Under the pieces are notes generated by a model. It did not search any database, was not told where the DNA came from, and was given only the letters and a program-made list of their open reading frames with translations. A stretch of 64,000 bases of DNA. It comes from Halotia wernerae. Lineage in GTDB: Bacteria; Cyanobacteriota; Cyanobacteriia; Cyanobacteriales; Nostocaceae. Position 1 is the stretch's first letter; the number at the start of each line of letters is the position of its first letter. This document shows positions 33,977 to 42,367 of this stretch, in pieces. The stretch lies in the NCBI GenBank assembly GCA_034931985.1, contig JAYGHB010000100.1:36032-100031 (forward strand). The letters are read 5' to 3'. The position numbers were made by a program, and so were the translations under genes.

Positions 33977-34122
33977 TATAGCAGGGGACAGGGAACAGGG
34001 GACAGGTTTGACCCTTCGACTACGCTCAGGGTCAACGCCGAGCGGAGCCGAAGCGTTGAAAGTCTTTTGGTGTCCGGGTTTTATGATCAGTTTATGTCCT
34101 AAACTAACTGGCTATAGCTATA
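33977..34122. mobile_element. MITE-like element, family A, copy 1
   Basis: Starts TATAGCAGGGGACAGG and ends GGCTATAGCTATA, giving TATAGC/GCTATA terminal inverted repeats. The right half carries the conserved GGTGTCCGGGTTTTATGATC then AGTTTATGTCCTAAACTAAC. The middle is a palindromic module of the CTACGCTCAGGGTCAACGCC type. Other copies are at 35,122, 49,896 and 61,901. No ORF. The remaining gap up to 34,442 holds no gene. Confidence 0.75.
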
Positions 34123-34442
34123 AAAAACGTCCTAGTGCTGAAACTTCTATAGGTTCGCAGAGGGATAAATACTTTGCGTTCCTCTGCTTGATCATGTCAA
34201 GAATCTCAAGAAAAGATTAGATTTCTCGATTTACATAATTTGGCAGGTGACGGATTACAAGTGAAAATTCTAAAATAAAAGATGAACTCCCTCAAATATA
34301 GCGGTTTTGCATAATCGCAACATTTTCAATTATTGAGCCATCATTTAGGTTTTGGGAAACTCTTCACTTGCCAGCATCGTCCTTAACCAGGCTGCTCTTC
34401 ACAAAAAAATTATCTCAGTCCTCAATCAGGAAGGTTTTAAAG

Positions 34443-35060
34443 ATGACAGACCAACAAGGATCTAACCGTATTTCTTCAGGTGTAATTGCAGCCGTTTCAG
34501 CAGCGGTTGTAGCCGTAAGTGGCGGCGTGGCTTGGTTAACGTGGAATTCCACCAACCCCCCTACACCGTCAAAATCCTCTCAAACAGTAACTAAGCCAGG
34601 TCAGTCACAGCCATCAACCACACAACAAGGTAACGAAAAAACTGCAAATATTTATTGGCTAAAACCAAAAGAAAAAAGTGTAGATTTGGTTCCCCAGCCA
34701 ATTCAAATAGCGGCTACACAGCCTAACCAAGTTTTAGAAAAAGCTTTTCAAAGTTTGTTAGAAGGCCCCACCGAAGGAACAGGTTCTACAACTATCCCCA
34801 AGGGAACTAAATTGCTGGGGCTAAAGGTGAACAATAATGAAGTTCATGTCAATCTATCTGAAGATTTTACTAAAGGTGGTGGTAGCACTTCAATGATGGG
34901 TCGTGTGGGACAGGTAGTTTACACTGCTACCACATTAAATCCCAACGCCAAGGTTTATATTGACGTGAACGGCAAACAGTTGGATGTTTTAGGTGGCGAA
35001 GGTGTGGAATTACAGCAACCACTAACTCGTGAGAAATTTAAAGAAAACTATCCGCTTTAG
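34443..35060 (+). CDS. GerMN-domain protein
   Basis: This protein of about 205 residues has one N-terminal transmembrane helix (GVIAAVSAAVVAVSGGVAWLTW), a Pro/Thr/Ser/Gln-rich linker and a C-terminal GerMN domain (IYWLKPKEKSVDLVPQPI, KLLGLKVNNNEVHVNLSEDF, GQVVYTATTLNPNAKVYI). GerMN domains occur in spore germination and cell-wall-linked proteins; in cyanobacteria the role is unknown but probably in the periplasm near peptidoglycan. The ATG at 34,443 has AGGAAGG about nine bases upstream and is preferred over the TTG at 34,368. Confidence 0.82.
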   Translation: MTDQQGSNRISSGVIAAVSAAVVAVSGGVAWLTWNSTNPPTPSKSSQTVTKPGQSQPSTTQQGNEKTANIYWLKPKEKSVDLVPQPIQIAATQPNQVLEKAFQSLLEGPTEGTGSTTIPKGTKLLGLKVNNNEVHVNLSEDFTKGGGSTSMMGRVGQVVYTATTLNPNAKVYIDVNGKQLDVLGGEGVELQQPLTREKFKENYPL

Positions 35061-35121
35061 TTAATAGTTAGTGGTCAGTGATCAGTAGTCAGTCGTGACA
35101 ACCAACAACAAAGGACAACTA

Positions 35122-35251
35122 CAACAGGGAACAGGTTTGACCCTTCGGCTACGCTCAGGGTCAACGCCGAGGGCAGTCGAGACGTTGAAAGTCCTTTTGT
35201 GTCCGGGTTTTATGATCAGCTTATGTCCTCAACCACTTGGCGGTAGCTATA
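35122..35251. mobile_element. MITE-like element, family A, copy 2 (left end truncated)
   Basis: Shares the CTACGCTCAGGGTCAACGCC module and the right half (GTGTCCGGGTTTTATGATCA) of copy 1, ending at GCTATA (35,246-35,251). The left TATAGC end is missing. It sits 870 bases from the other copy with the same middle module. Confidence 0.7.
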
Positions 35252-35268
35252 AATCACTAACAACTGAC

Positions 35269-35616
35269 TTAAAGCTTGCTGTTTAACACCCGGAAGCTAC
35301 GGGCTTGCTGTTCTAGCCTAGTGGCAAGGCGATCGCAAACCCGATTGCACAATTCAAAAATCATTTGGTCTTCCACCCGGTAGTAAGCACAAGTCCCTTC
35401 ACTGCGGCGGCTAAGGATTCCTGCTTGCCACATTACTTTTAGGTGTTTGGACACATTTGCTTGTGAAGTCTGTGTTGCCTCTACCAATTCTTGCACGCAT
35501 TTTTCTTCATCCCGTAGTAAGTGTAACAATCGTAGGCGCATCGGCTCACTTAACAGGCTGAAGTATTCGGCCACTTGTTGCACCACTTCCGGCGGTACAG
35601 GCAACGCTTGTTTCAT
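35269..35616 (-). CDS. ArsR-family repressor, second copy
   Basis: This is a 115-residue winged-helix repressor. Core SEPMRLRLLHLLRDEEKC, recognition helix SQANVSKHLKVMWQAGIL and a wing with SEGTCAYYRV. Cysteines at 40, 76, 90 and 94 differ from the first ArsR in part, but the C-terminal LCNRVCDRL closely matches that protein's LCELVCDRI. It may sense a thiol-reactive signal or metal. It lies just upstream of accB in the same direction but is separated by a promoter-size gap; no obvious target gene adjoins it. Confidence 0.8.
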   Translation of the reverse strand: MKQALPVPPEVVQQVAEYFSLLSEPMRLRLLHLLRDEEKCVQELVEATQTSQANVSKHLKVMWQAGILSRRSEGTCAYYRVEDQMIFELCNRVCDRLATRLEQQARSFRVLNSKL

Positions 35617-35694
35617 CAGGATTGACCCGCAGATCTGACAGTTTTAGCAATGACTCATTGATATTAATGAATCATTTGATATATACATTAATAC

Positions 35695-36252
35695 TTAATC
35701 AGGGTTAATTCGCATCAAAGGATGACCATATTCCACTGGTTCGCCATTTTGGACAAGAATCTCCATTACTCGTCCAGATACTTCAACTTCAATTTCATTC
35801 ATCAGCTTCATAGCTTCAATAATACAGACTGTTTGACCTTTACGGACGCGATCGCCCACTTCTACAAATAATGCCTCACCGGGTGCAGGAGCGCGATAAA
35901 AGGTTCCTACCATTGGGGAAGGTACTTCCACCCATTTTTTATCAATTGTTGCGGGAGGATTGGTTAATAACTGCACACTAGACCCAGTTACGGCATTGTC
36001 GGAGATGCGATTTGTCTCCACCTCCGACATCGGAGGTGTTGCTGTTTGTGCGCCCATCGGTGAAATCGATGTGGTTCCCGAACTAACCAAACTACTTGAC
36101 GCTGCTTGACCAACTGACACAATATGATTGCTAACGTTACCAGCTTTACGCACCGTTAATTCAAAGTCTTCACTTTTGAGTGTGACTTCGGCAATATCTG
36201 TTTGGGCAATAGTTAGCAGCAGTTGGCGGATTTCATTAAAGTCCAATGGCAC
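35695..36252 (-). CDS. accB: Biotin carboxyl carrier protein of acetyl-CoA carboxylase
   Basis: This is a 185-residue BCCP. The biotinylation site EAMKLMNE lies near residue 145, in the C-terminal beta-barrel (GTFYRAPAPGEALFVEVGDRV on). The N-terminal domain (FNEIRQLLLTIAQTDIAEVTLKSEDFELTVRK) is followed by a flexible Ser/Thr/Pro-rich linker. It carries carboxy-biotin for the first step of fatty acid synthesis. It follows efp on the same strand with about 110 bases between, an arrangement common in cyanobacteria. Confidence 0.94.
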   Translation of the reverse strand: MPLDFNEIRQLLLTIAQTDIAEVTLKSEDFELTVRKAGNVSNHIVSVGQAASSSLVSSGTTSISPMGAQTATPPMSEVETNRISDNAVTGSSVQLLTNPPATIDKKWVEVPSPMVGTFYRAPAPGEALFVEVGDRVRKGQTVCIIEAMKLMNEIEVEVSGRVMEILVQNGEPVEYGHPLMRINPD

Positions 36253-36360
36253 AGTTTTTATTACCTCAACCTGTCTGTAAATTAATCATCATTAACTTTC
36301 GCAAGAATTTAATCCCTATTCAGGGATTGAAATGAGAATTTGTTTGGGATGAGATGAAAC

Positions 36361-36918
36361 TTATTCCCTGCCTAAGTATTTATCATCACGGGTATCAATT
36401 TTAATGCGTTCTCCTTGAGAAATAAACAAGGGAACCATCACAGTTGCTCCAGTTTCTACCACAGCTGGTTTAGTTCCACCTGTAGCAGTGTCACCTTTAA
36501 CACCTGGATCTGTTTGTACCACTTCCAGGGCTACAGAGTTAGGCAGTTCCACTTCTAGCACTTGTTCGCCCCAACGAACGACGTTGGCTTCCATACCTTC
36601 TTTAAGATATTTAACGCGATCGCCAATTTGGGCTGCGCTCAATCTATTTTCTTCGTATGTTTCCATATCCATAAAGACAAACTCATCGCCTTCTTTATAG
36701 GTATGCTGCATCGTTCTTTTTTCTAGAGTTGCTTGTGGCACTGTTTCCCCAGCCCGGAATGTTTTTTCTACCACACTCCCTGTTTGGACACTTTTGAGTT
36801 TTGTCCGCACAAAGGCAGAGCCTTTACCTGGCTTAACGTGGAGAAATTCAACCACCCGCCATACAGTCCCATCTAAGACAATTGAAACACCGGGTCGAAA
36901 GTCGTTACTAGAGATCAT
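36361..36918 (-). CDS. efp: Elongation factor P
   Basis: This is a 185-residue EF-P with three beta-barrel domains. It begins ISSNDFRPGVSIVLDGTVWRVVEFLHVKPGKGSAFVRTK; the residue that is modified in other bacteria lies in the loop HVKPGKGSAF (K32 region). It ends TRDDKYLGRE, typical of the family. EF-P rescues ribosomes stalled at polyproline. Co-oriented and probably co-transcribed with accB. Confidence 0.95.
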   Translation of the reverse strand: MISSNDFRPGVSIVLDGTVWRVVEFLHVKPGKGSAFVRTKLKSVQTGSVVEKTFRAGETVPQATLEKRTMQHTYKEGDEFVFMDMETYEENRLSAAQIGDRVKYLKEGMEANVVRWGEQVLEVELPNSVALEVVQTDPGVKGDTATGGTKPAVVETGATVMVPLFISQGERIKIDTRDDKYLGRE

Positions 36919-37031
36919 GAAGCTTTCAAATTTTGGAAGACAATCGGCATTTATTGTACCCTTCTGGAGTGGTCATTGGTCATTTGTCATCTGTCATTTG
37001 TCGTTAGACTCAGCACTAGTACTGTGGGAAG

Positions 37032-38192
37032 ATGATTGATGGGTTACGCCTACTCAACAATTTAATGCTGAATTTAAGCCATCCCATGTTCAACCTATTT
37101 AAATCCTGGCTGAAGAACAGCCTAACGATAATATTGTGGGTAACAATATTTTTAGGCATAAATACCGCTGGCTGGACTTTCTCCAGTAACGCTGCCCTGC
37201 CAGCAGGGAATGCAATTACCGACGGCAAGGCTTTGTTACGGTATGCACTCCCAATAGAGAATAAACCAGTACGGCAACTGCAAGCCAGTTTAGAAGATAT
37301 TTCTACCCAACTGCGGGCTAATCGGCGGTGGGGTGCTATATCTAAAGACCTCAAAAAAGCATCCCGTGTTCTCGATCAACCTTCCCAAATCCTAGCAAGC
37401 GTTCCCGAAGAACGCCAGCCCCAAGCAGAAGCTTGGATTGCTGAATTGAAATCTGGTGTAGATGCACTACAAGAATCGGTAAAAGTCAGAGACAAGGAAC
37501 AAATTATCGAAGGCAGAAATAAACTGCTCAATCTCATCACCCAATTAGAAGAATCAATGGTGAGGGGATTTCCCTTTGAAGTACCTGCCGAGTACAGTAA
37601 TCTACCGCAACTCAAAGGTCGTGCCACTGTTGAAATGAAAACTACCAAAGGCAATCTAACTTTAGTAGTTGATGGTTACAGCGCTCCTGTCACAGCCGGA
37701 AACTTTGTAGATTTAGTACAACGAGGTTTTTACAATGGCTTACAATTTACCCGTTCTGAAGAATCTTACGTACTGCAAACCGGAGACCCACCAGGAAAAG
37801 AGGTAGGCTTTATTGATCCCAAAACTAACAAATACCGTGCCGTTCCCTTAGAAGTTCTAGTTGAAGGTGACAAAGAACCCACTTATGGCATTACTCTCGA
37901 ACAAGCTGGCCGTTATCTTGATATGCCTGTGTTGCCTTTTTCTTCCTTTGGTGCATTGGCAATGGCTCGTCCTGAAACCGAAGTCAATGGCGGTTCTTCA
38001 CAATTTTTCTTCTTCCTATTTGAACCAGAACTTACCCCAGCGGGGCGCAACCTCTTAGATGGTCGCTACGCCGTTTTTGGCTATCTCACCGAGGGCAAAG
38101 AGATTTTGGATAAACTCAAAGAGGGCGACAAAATTGAATCGGCAACTGTCGTTCAGGGAATAGAAAATTTAGTTGAACCCCAAGCAGCATAA
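37032..38192 (+). CDS. Cyclophilin-type peptidyl-prolyl isomerase, CYP38/TLP40-like
   Basis: This protein of up to 386 residues has an N-terminal signal sequence, a long helical region (about 70-190) and a C-terminal cyclophilin domain (GRATVEMKTTKGNLTLVVDG; GSSQFFFFLFEPELTP; GRYAVFGYLTEGKEIL). The combination matches chloroplast CYP38/TLP40, which helps assembly of photosystem II in the lumen. The long N-terminus of the ORF is uncommon for a signal peptide: the ATG at 37,086 (MFNLFKSWLKNSLTI) would give a standard one, so the true start may be there. It probably acts in the thylakoid lumen. Confidence 0.82.
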   Translation: MIDGLRLLNNLMLNLSHPMFNLFKSWLKNSLTIILWVTIFLGINTAGWTFSSNAALPAGNAITDGKALLRYALPIENKPVRQLQASLEDISTQLRANRRWGAISKDLKKASRVLDQPSQILASVPEERQPQAEAWIAELKSGVDALQESVKVRDKEQIIEGRNKLLNLITQLEESMVRGFPFEVPAEYSNLPQLKGRATVEMKTTKGNLTLVVDGYSAPVTAGNFVDLVQRGFYNGLQFTRSEESYVLQTGDPPGKEVGFIDPKTNKYRAVPLEVLVEGDKEPTYGITLEQAGRYLDMPVLPFSSFGALAMARPETEVNGGSSQFFFFLFEPELTPAGRNLLDGRYAVFGYLTEGKEILDKLKEGDKIESATVVQGIENLVEPQAA

Positions 38193-38199
38193 ACAGCAC

Positions 38200-38280
38200 T
38201 TACGCACGAATTACGATTTTACGTCATTACGAGCAAAGCGAAGTAATCGCAAAAGCTTAGTTTTCGTCACAAGTGCGTAA
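38200..38280. repeat. Palindromic repeat with TTACGCAC/GTGCGTAA ends
   Basis: TTACGCAC (38,200-38,207) and GTGCGTAA (38,273-38,280) frame an 81-base unit whose centre has the widespread CATTACGAGCAAAGCGAAGTAATCGC-type palindrome (two arms around AAAGCG). It lies eight bases after the cyclophilin stop and could work as a terminator. Confidence 0.6.
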
Positions 38281-38356
38281 TTCCTAATAAATAAAGAAGT
38301 GTGAAGGATGAAGTATAAAATATCAAAATGTAATTTCTGTCTTCATCCTTCATCTT

Positions 38357-38929
38357 TTAACCAAGGTTCCCAGCAGTGAACACCTGATCAACTGCAATCG
38401 CCAATTCTGGAAAAACCCGTGATATTATTTGCTGACTGGCAGTAAACACGGTTTCTTCGTATAATCCCTCTTCCAGTAATAAAATTGAAATCTTTGCTGC
38501 CATCGGGTCTACAATCCAATATTCAGTAACTTCCAACGCCGCATATTCGGAGCGCTTATAGCGATAGTCCCGTTTCACCGATTCTGGACTGACTACCTCT
38601 ATAATCAATAAGGGGGGTGACTGAAATATTGCTGAAGCATTGATCAATTCTTTTGCTTGCTCCAGCGTTACTACACACAAATCAGTCAACCGAGATTTAT
38701 TTCTACCCGTTCTCACCCCACTTTCTCGAAAACACAACCAAGGAGAGCTACAACGCTGAATTTCTGCATCTAGCGCTTGCTCAAGGAATTTGGCAATCAA
38801 AAAATGTTCAATTGTAGGTGGATTCATTAGCTCTAATTTGCCATCCACCAATTCATAATGAAAATCTGTGCCATCATCATAGGTTAAATACTCTTCAAAC
38901 GTGATGCTGGTTACTGGTGTTATTACCAT
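38357..38929 (-). CDS. Uma2-family endonuclease
   Basis: This is a 190-residue Uma2 (DUF820) protein, starting TSITFEEYLTYDDGTDFHYELVDG, with the nuclease-type elements LTDLCVVTLEQ, PPLLIIEVVSPESVKRDYRYKRSEYAALEVTEYWIVDP. The D, ExxS and K of the PD-(D/E)xK core are present. It is the third Uma2 gene in the window and not a close copy of the other two. Role unknown. Confidence 0.85.
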   Translation of the reverse strand: MVITPVTSITFEEYLTYDDGTDFHYELVDGKLELMNPPTIEHFLIAKFLEQALDAEIQRCSSPWLCFRESGVRTGRNKSRLTDLCVVTLEQAKELINASAIFQSPPLLIIEVVSPESVKRDYRYKRSEYAALEVTEYWIVDPMAAKISILLLEEGLYEETVFTASQQIISRVFPELAIAVDQVFTAGNLG

Positions 38930-39030
38930 CCCAACTGACTCCTAGGCGATACTTTTATCGTAACTTCAAGTAGTACTGTGAGCGTAGTTCGTACTAAGAA
39001 AAACAATTTTAAAGTCGGGGGATACCAATT

Positions 39031-40074
39031 GTGAACAGTGAGTTATCTTCCCTAACAGTACAAGACCTTGGTGAACAGGGTCTTTTAGAAAGAGTGCAGC
39101 GGTTCTGCCCGGCTGAAATTATTGGGGATGACGCAGCTATTCTGGTAACGGAACCAGGGCAATCTTTGGTAGTAACAACAGATATGCTGGTTGATGGCGT
39201 GCATTTTAGTCATGTCACCACTGACCCTGAAGATGCCGGCTGGCGAGCTGCTGCGGCTAACTTATCAGATTTAGCAGCAATGGGTGCTACTCCTGTGGGC
39301 ATTACTATTGGGTTGGGGCTACCTGGGGAAGTTAGCGTCAGTTGGGTTGAGCGCTTGTACCAGGGAATGACAGAATGCCTACAAAAATACCATACCCCGA
39401 TTGTCGGTGGTGATATAGTGCGATCGCCTGTAACTACTTTGGCAATTACTGCTTTTGGTCAAGCTGTCCCCAATCGAATTATTCGCCGTTCTGCCGCTGT
39501 TGTGGGAGATGCGATCGTGGTAACAGGTGTTCATGGAGCTGCCCATGCTGGCTTACAATTGCTTTTGCATCCCCAATTAAGGCAAAACCTCAACGATGCG
39601 GAACACAAGGCTCTGATTAAAGCACACCAGCGTCCCCAACCGCGACTAGATGTCTTACCGTTTTTGTGGGAAATTTTATCTTCCCAATCCCCCATTCTCA
39701 TCGCAGGTATGGACAGTAGCGATGGCTTAGCAGATGCTGTTTTACAAATCTGCCGCACCAGTAGAGTTGGTGCAGTCTTAGAACACAGGCAAATACCCTT
39801 ACCTGTAGCTTTTGACGACTGGCTGACAGAAGATCAAGCACTAAAATACGCCCTATACGGCGGCGAAGACTTTGAATTAGTCTTGTGTTTACCAAAAGAA
39901 CTAGCAAATACACTCGTGCAACAGCTTGGTCAAGGCGCGGCTATTGTAGGGACTATTACAGCAGGATCAAAAGTACTATTACACGATCAACAAAAAAAAT
40001 TCCCTGACCAAGTTCTCAGCCTCAGCCAGGGATTTCAACATTTTATTGACATACCTCCTCTTCCTGAAGGATAG
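39031..40074 (+). CDS. thiL: Thiamine-monophosphate kinase
   Basis: This is a 347-residue enzyme that phosphorylates thiamine monophosphate to thiamine pyrophosphate, the last step of the pathway. ATP/Mg-binding blocks are IIGDDAAILVTEPGQSLVVTTDMLVDGVHF, NLSDLAAMGATPVG, GGDIVRSP and GMDSSDGLADA. The start is the GTG at 39,031. The final residues IDIPPLPEG are encoded by DNA that forms a hairpin, so they may come from a small element (see 40,057-40,208). It is a single gene, facing gap2. Confidence 0.92.
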   Translation: MNSELSSLTVQDLGEQGLLERVQRFCPAEIIGDDAAILVTEPGQSLVVTTDMLVDGVHFSHVTTDPEDAGWRAAAANLSDLAAMGATPVGITIGLGLPGEVSVSWVERLYQGMTECLQKYHTPIVGGDIVRSPVTTLAITAFGQAVPNRIIRRSAAVVGDAIVVTGVHGAAHAGLQLLLHPQLRQNLNDAEHKALIKAHQRPQPRLDVLPFLWEILSSQSPILIAGMDSSDGLADAVLQICRTSRVGAVLEHRQIPLPVAFDDWLTEDQALKYALYGGEDFELVLCLPKELANTLVQQLGQGAAIVGTITAGSKVLLHDQQKKFPDQVLSLSQGFQHFIDIPPLPEG

Positions 40075-40208
40075 AGGATTCCTTAACACTTCACTGAGAT
40101 GTGCTACCGAAGTAGTCTTACCTTCTCTCCATGTTCGTTTAAAGTCTCCCAATGCCCTATGGCGACTTTTCTAACTATAACAAAAGCCGTCCTAGAAGGA
40201 CAGGGCTT
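40057..40208. repeat. Paired hairpins after thiL; possible IS200/IS605-derived MITE or terminators
   Basis: A hairpin CCTCTTCCT-GA-AGGATAGAGG (40,057-40,077) overlaps the thiL stop and a second one AAGCCGTCCT-AGA-AGGACAGGGCTT lies at 40,184-40,208. Two subterminal hairpins about 150 bases apart, no inverted ends, are the layout of IS200/IS605-derived non-autonomous elements. On the minus strand the second hairpin is followed by TTTTG and may end gap2 transcripts. Confidence 0.4.
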
Positions 40209-40317
40209 GTATCCCATTATTTTCGGTCAATAGTCAACTTCATTGAGTAATGAAAAACTCCACCCACAAGGTACTGAGTTCTTGGGCATGAGAAATGGGG
40301 AAGAATTACCAATGCCC

Positions 40318-40376
40318 AAGTTGGCGGGCAAGCTATCCCTCCCAATCAATTAGGAGACGGATTTTCCCGCCAACTT
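40318..40376. terminator. Inverted repeat just past the gap2 stop
   Basis: AAGTTGGCGGG (about 40,318-40,328) and CCCGCCAACTT (40,366-40,376) are perfect complements with a loop of about 37 bases, right after the gap2 stop at 40,381. The long loop makes it a weak terminator; it could also stabilise the 3' end. Confidence 0.4.
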
Positions 40377-40380
40377 TTGA

Positions 40381-41394
40381 TTAAACCCACTTTTGTGCTA
40401 CCAGTTCTGCTAAATCCAGTACTCGCTGGCTGTAGCCCCATTCGTTGTCGTACCATGCCATAACTTTCACCATGTCATTGCCCATAACCAAAGTTAGGTT
40501 AGCATCGACAATCGAAGAAGCATCACTACCTTGATAATCGGAAGATACTAGTAGTAATTCGCTGTAGTCTAAAATGCCTTTCATTGGGCCTTCAGCAGCA
40601 TCTTTAAGAGCTTGGTTAACTTCTTCCGTAATAGTACGCTTCTCAACCTGAACTACGAAATCTACCATTGAAACGTTCGGAGTAGGTACACGCAAGGCAA
40701 CACCATTCAGCTTGCCTTTCAGGTCTGGGATTACCAGCGCCACAGCTTTTGCCGCACCAGTAGAGGTGGGTACGATGTTGATAGCTGCTGCCCTTGCCCG
40801 TCGCAAATCCCGGTGGGAAGCGTCTAATAAGCGCTGATCACCGGTGTAGCTGTGGGTGGTGGTCATGGAGCCTTTAATAATTCCGAATTTATCGTTCAAC
40901 ACTTTGGCAATGGGAGCCAAGCAGTTTGTAGTACAGCTAGCGTTACTAATGATGTGGTGTTTGTTGTGGTCGTAGTCGTGATGATTCACGCCCATCACAA
41001 AGGTGCCATCTTCGTTTTTACCAGGAGCAGTGATCAGAACCTTCTTGGCTCCAGCATTCACATGCTTCATTGCTCCATCCTTGCTGGTAAAAACACCTGT
41101 TGACTCGATAATCAGGTCAATGTCCCACTCTTTCCAGGGCAAGTTTTCTGGATTGCGATCAGATACGCATTTAATGGTCTTACCGTTAACGATGATTGAG
41201 TTATCATCAGCAGTAATGTCAACATCCTTTAACTTCCCTAGCATCGAGTCATACTTTAGGAGGTGAGCATTCGTTCTAGGGTCTGATGTGTCATTAACAG
41301 CGATCAGGTCAATGTTGCTATTTTCTCTTCCTACCCAGCAGCGCGCAAAGTTACGTCCAATACGCCCAAAACCGTTGATTGCGACTCTAATCAC
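40381..41394 (-). CDS. gap2: Glyceraldehyde-3-phosphate dehydrogenase, Calvin-cycle type (Gap2)
   Basis: This is a 337-residue GAPDH. The dinucleotide motif is INGFGRIGRNFAR, and the catalytic cysteine lies in ISNASCTTNCLAPIAK (near residue 153). HxxT at SMTTTHSYTGDQ and the RVPTPNVSMVDF block are standard. Features such as AVNDTSDPRTNAHLLKYDS (no acidic NAD-only residue at the end of strand 2) and the C-terminal ELVAQKW point to the plant-chloroplast-like Gap2 that uses NADP(H) in carbon fixation and gluconeogenesis. Leftward, single gene. Confidence 0.94.
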   Translation of the reverse strand: MIRVAINGFGRIGRNFARCWVGRENSNIDLIAVNDTSDPRTNAHLLKYDSMLGKLKDVDITADDNSIIVNGKTIKCVSDRNPENLPWKEWDIDLIIESTGVFTSKDGAMKHVNAGAKKVLITAPGKNEDGTFVMGVNHHDYDHNKHHIISNASCTTNCLAPIAKVLNDKFGIIKGSMTTTHSYTGDQRLLDASHRDLRRARAAAINIVPTSTGAAKAVALVIPDLKGKLNGVALRVPTPNVSMVDFVVQVEKRTITEEVNQALKDAAEGPMKGILDYSELLLVSSDYQGSDASSIVDANLTLVMGNDMVKVMAWYDNEWGYSQRVLDLAELVAQKWV

Positions 41395-41510
41395 AGTGAC
41401 TTACCCTCTGTATTTATGCCTATAAATTGATATCTTTGACCCCAATCATATCGCAAAGGGGGGGTGCATTCATAACCGTAAAGTGTCAGATCCATAAAAA
41501 AACACATATT

Positions 41511-42161
41511 TTATTCAGATTTATCTGAGTAGAGGTTGTGGGCTGTGATATACGATCTAACCGTTTCCGGGACTAGATAACGGATTGACAAGCGATCGCC
41601 TGGGTTTTTAACAGAGTCATCGTGGCAAAGTTGACGAATTAGACTTGACGAAACTCCCACTAAGGGTATATTCAAGAATTGCCAGTGAATGGTATGTGAC
41701 TGTTTTTTGAGTTGTTGCTCCACTTGCTTGCAGATAAACTCACTTTGAGTTATATTCTCACCACCTAGCAGTCGGGGTGCGATTAACCAATCACACATTT
41801 GTGCTAGTTCATGTCCACGGTACCAATGGGGTAAGGTTTGAAAGGTATCTAAACCCACAATCCAGTGCCAGTGAGTATTTGGGTAAAAAACAGATAAGTC
41901 AATCAAAGTGTTTATGGCATAGGAATTACCAGAGCGATTTCCCTCAACTAATGAGATAGTAAACGCTGGGTTTTCTCTTATGGCCAATTTCAGCATTGCC
42001 ACCCGATGCTCAAACAAAACCGCTTTTTTATGAGGAGGATTTAACGACGGTACCCAAATTACCTTTTCTAGGGGTACTTGATACAAAGCTGTTTGAGCTA
42101 CGAGTAAGTGTCCCCAATGAATAGGATCAAATGTGCCACCAAAAATTGCTAATTGCTGCAT
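41511..42161 (-). CDS. nadD: Nicotinate-nucleotide adenylyltransferase
   Basis: This enzyme of about 216 residues adenylates nicotinate mononucleotide in NAD synthesis. The nucleotidyltransferase motif GGTFDPIHWGHL lies at the N-terminus, and the second signature is in GVSSSLIRQLC (ISSTxIR-type). The ATG at 42,161 is chosen because it starts directly with MQQLAIFGGTFDP; the frame is open further to 42,212 but those residues come from a 26-base direct repeat and are probably not translated. Stand-alone gene. Confidence 0.9.
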   Translation of the reverse strand: MQQLAIFGGTFDPIHWGHLLVAQTALYQVPLEKVIWVPSLNPPHKKAVLFEHRVAMLKLAIRENPAFTISLVEGNRSGNSYAINTLIDLSVFYPNTHWHWIVGLDTFQTLPHWYRGHELAQMCDWLIAPRLLGGENITQSEFICKQVEQQLKKQSHTIHWQFLNIPLVGVSSSLIRQLCHDDSVKNPGDRLSIRYLVPETVRSYITAHNLYSDKSE

Positions 42162-42167
42162 CCAGTT

Positions 42168-42219
42168 ATGCCCTGGTTCTATGCAATTGAGAAATGCCCT
42201 GGTTCTATGCAATTGAGAA
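42168..42219. repeat. 26-bp tandem duplication upstream of nadD
   Basis: ATGCCCTGGTTCTATGCAAT plus TGAGAA occurs twice in a row (42,168-42,193 and 42,194-42,219). A more degraded pair with AGCTTGATGCA follows to about 42,325. The repeat artificially lengthens the nadD frame. The remaining sequence up to murC has no certain gene. Confidence 0.8.
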
Positions 42220-42367
42220 ATAGTTTCACTACCAAAGTACTATTGTACTCAATTCATGCCTGAGCTTGATGCAATTCAACAACAGTTTCGCTAAGCTTGA
42301 TGCAGTTTAAAAGCTGTTTTGCTAAGAGTTTCCTATTGTAGCCGATACCAGTAAGGAATCCAAAAAG

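Noticed and set aside
34008..34220. ORFs reading into the repeats at 34.0 and 35.1 kb (both starting LRLRSGSTP)
   Set aside because: They are translations of the dispersed MITE-like repeat, identical only because the DNA is repeated.
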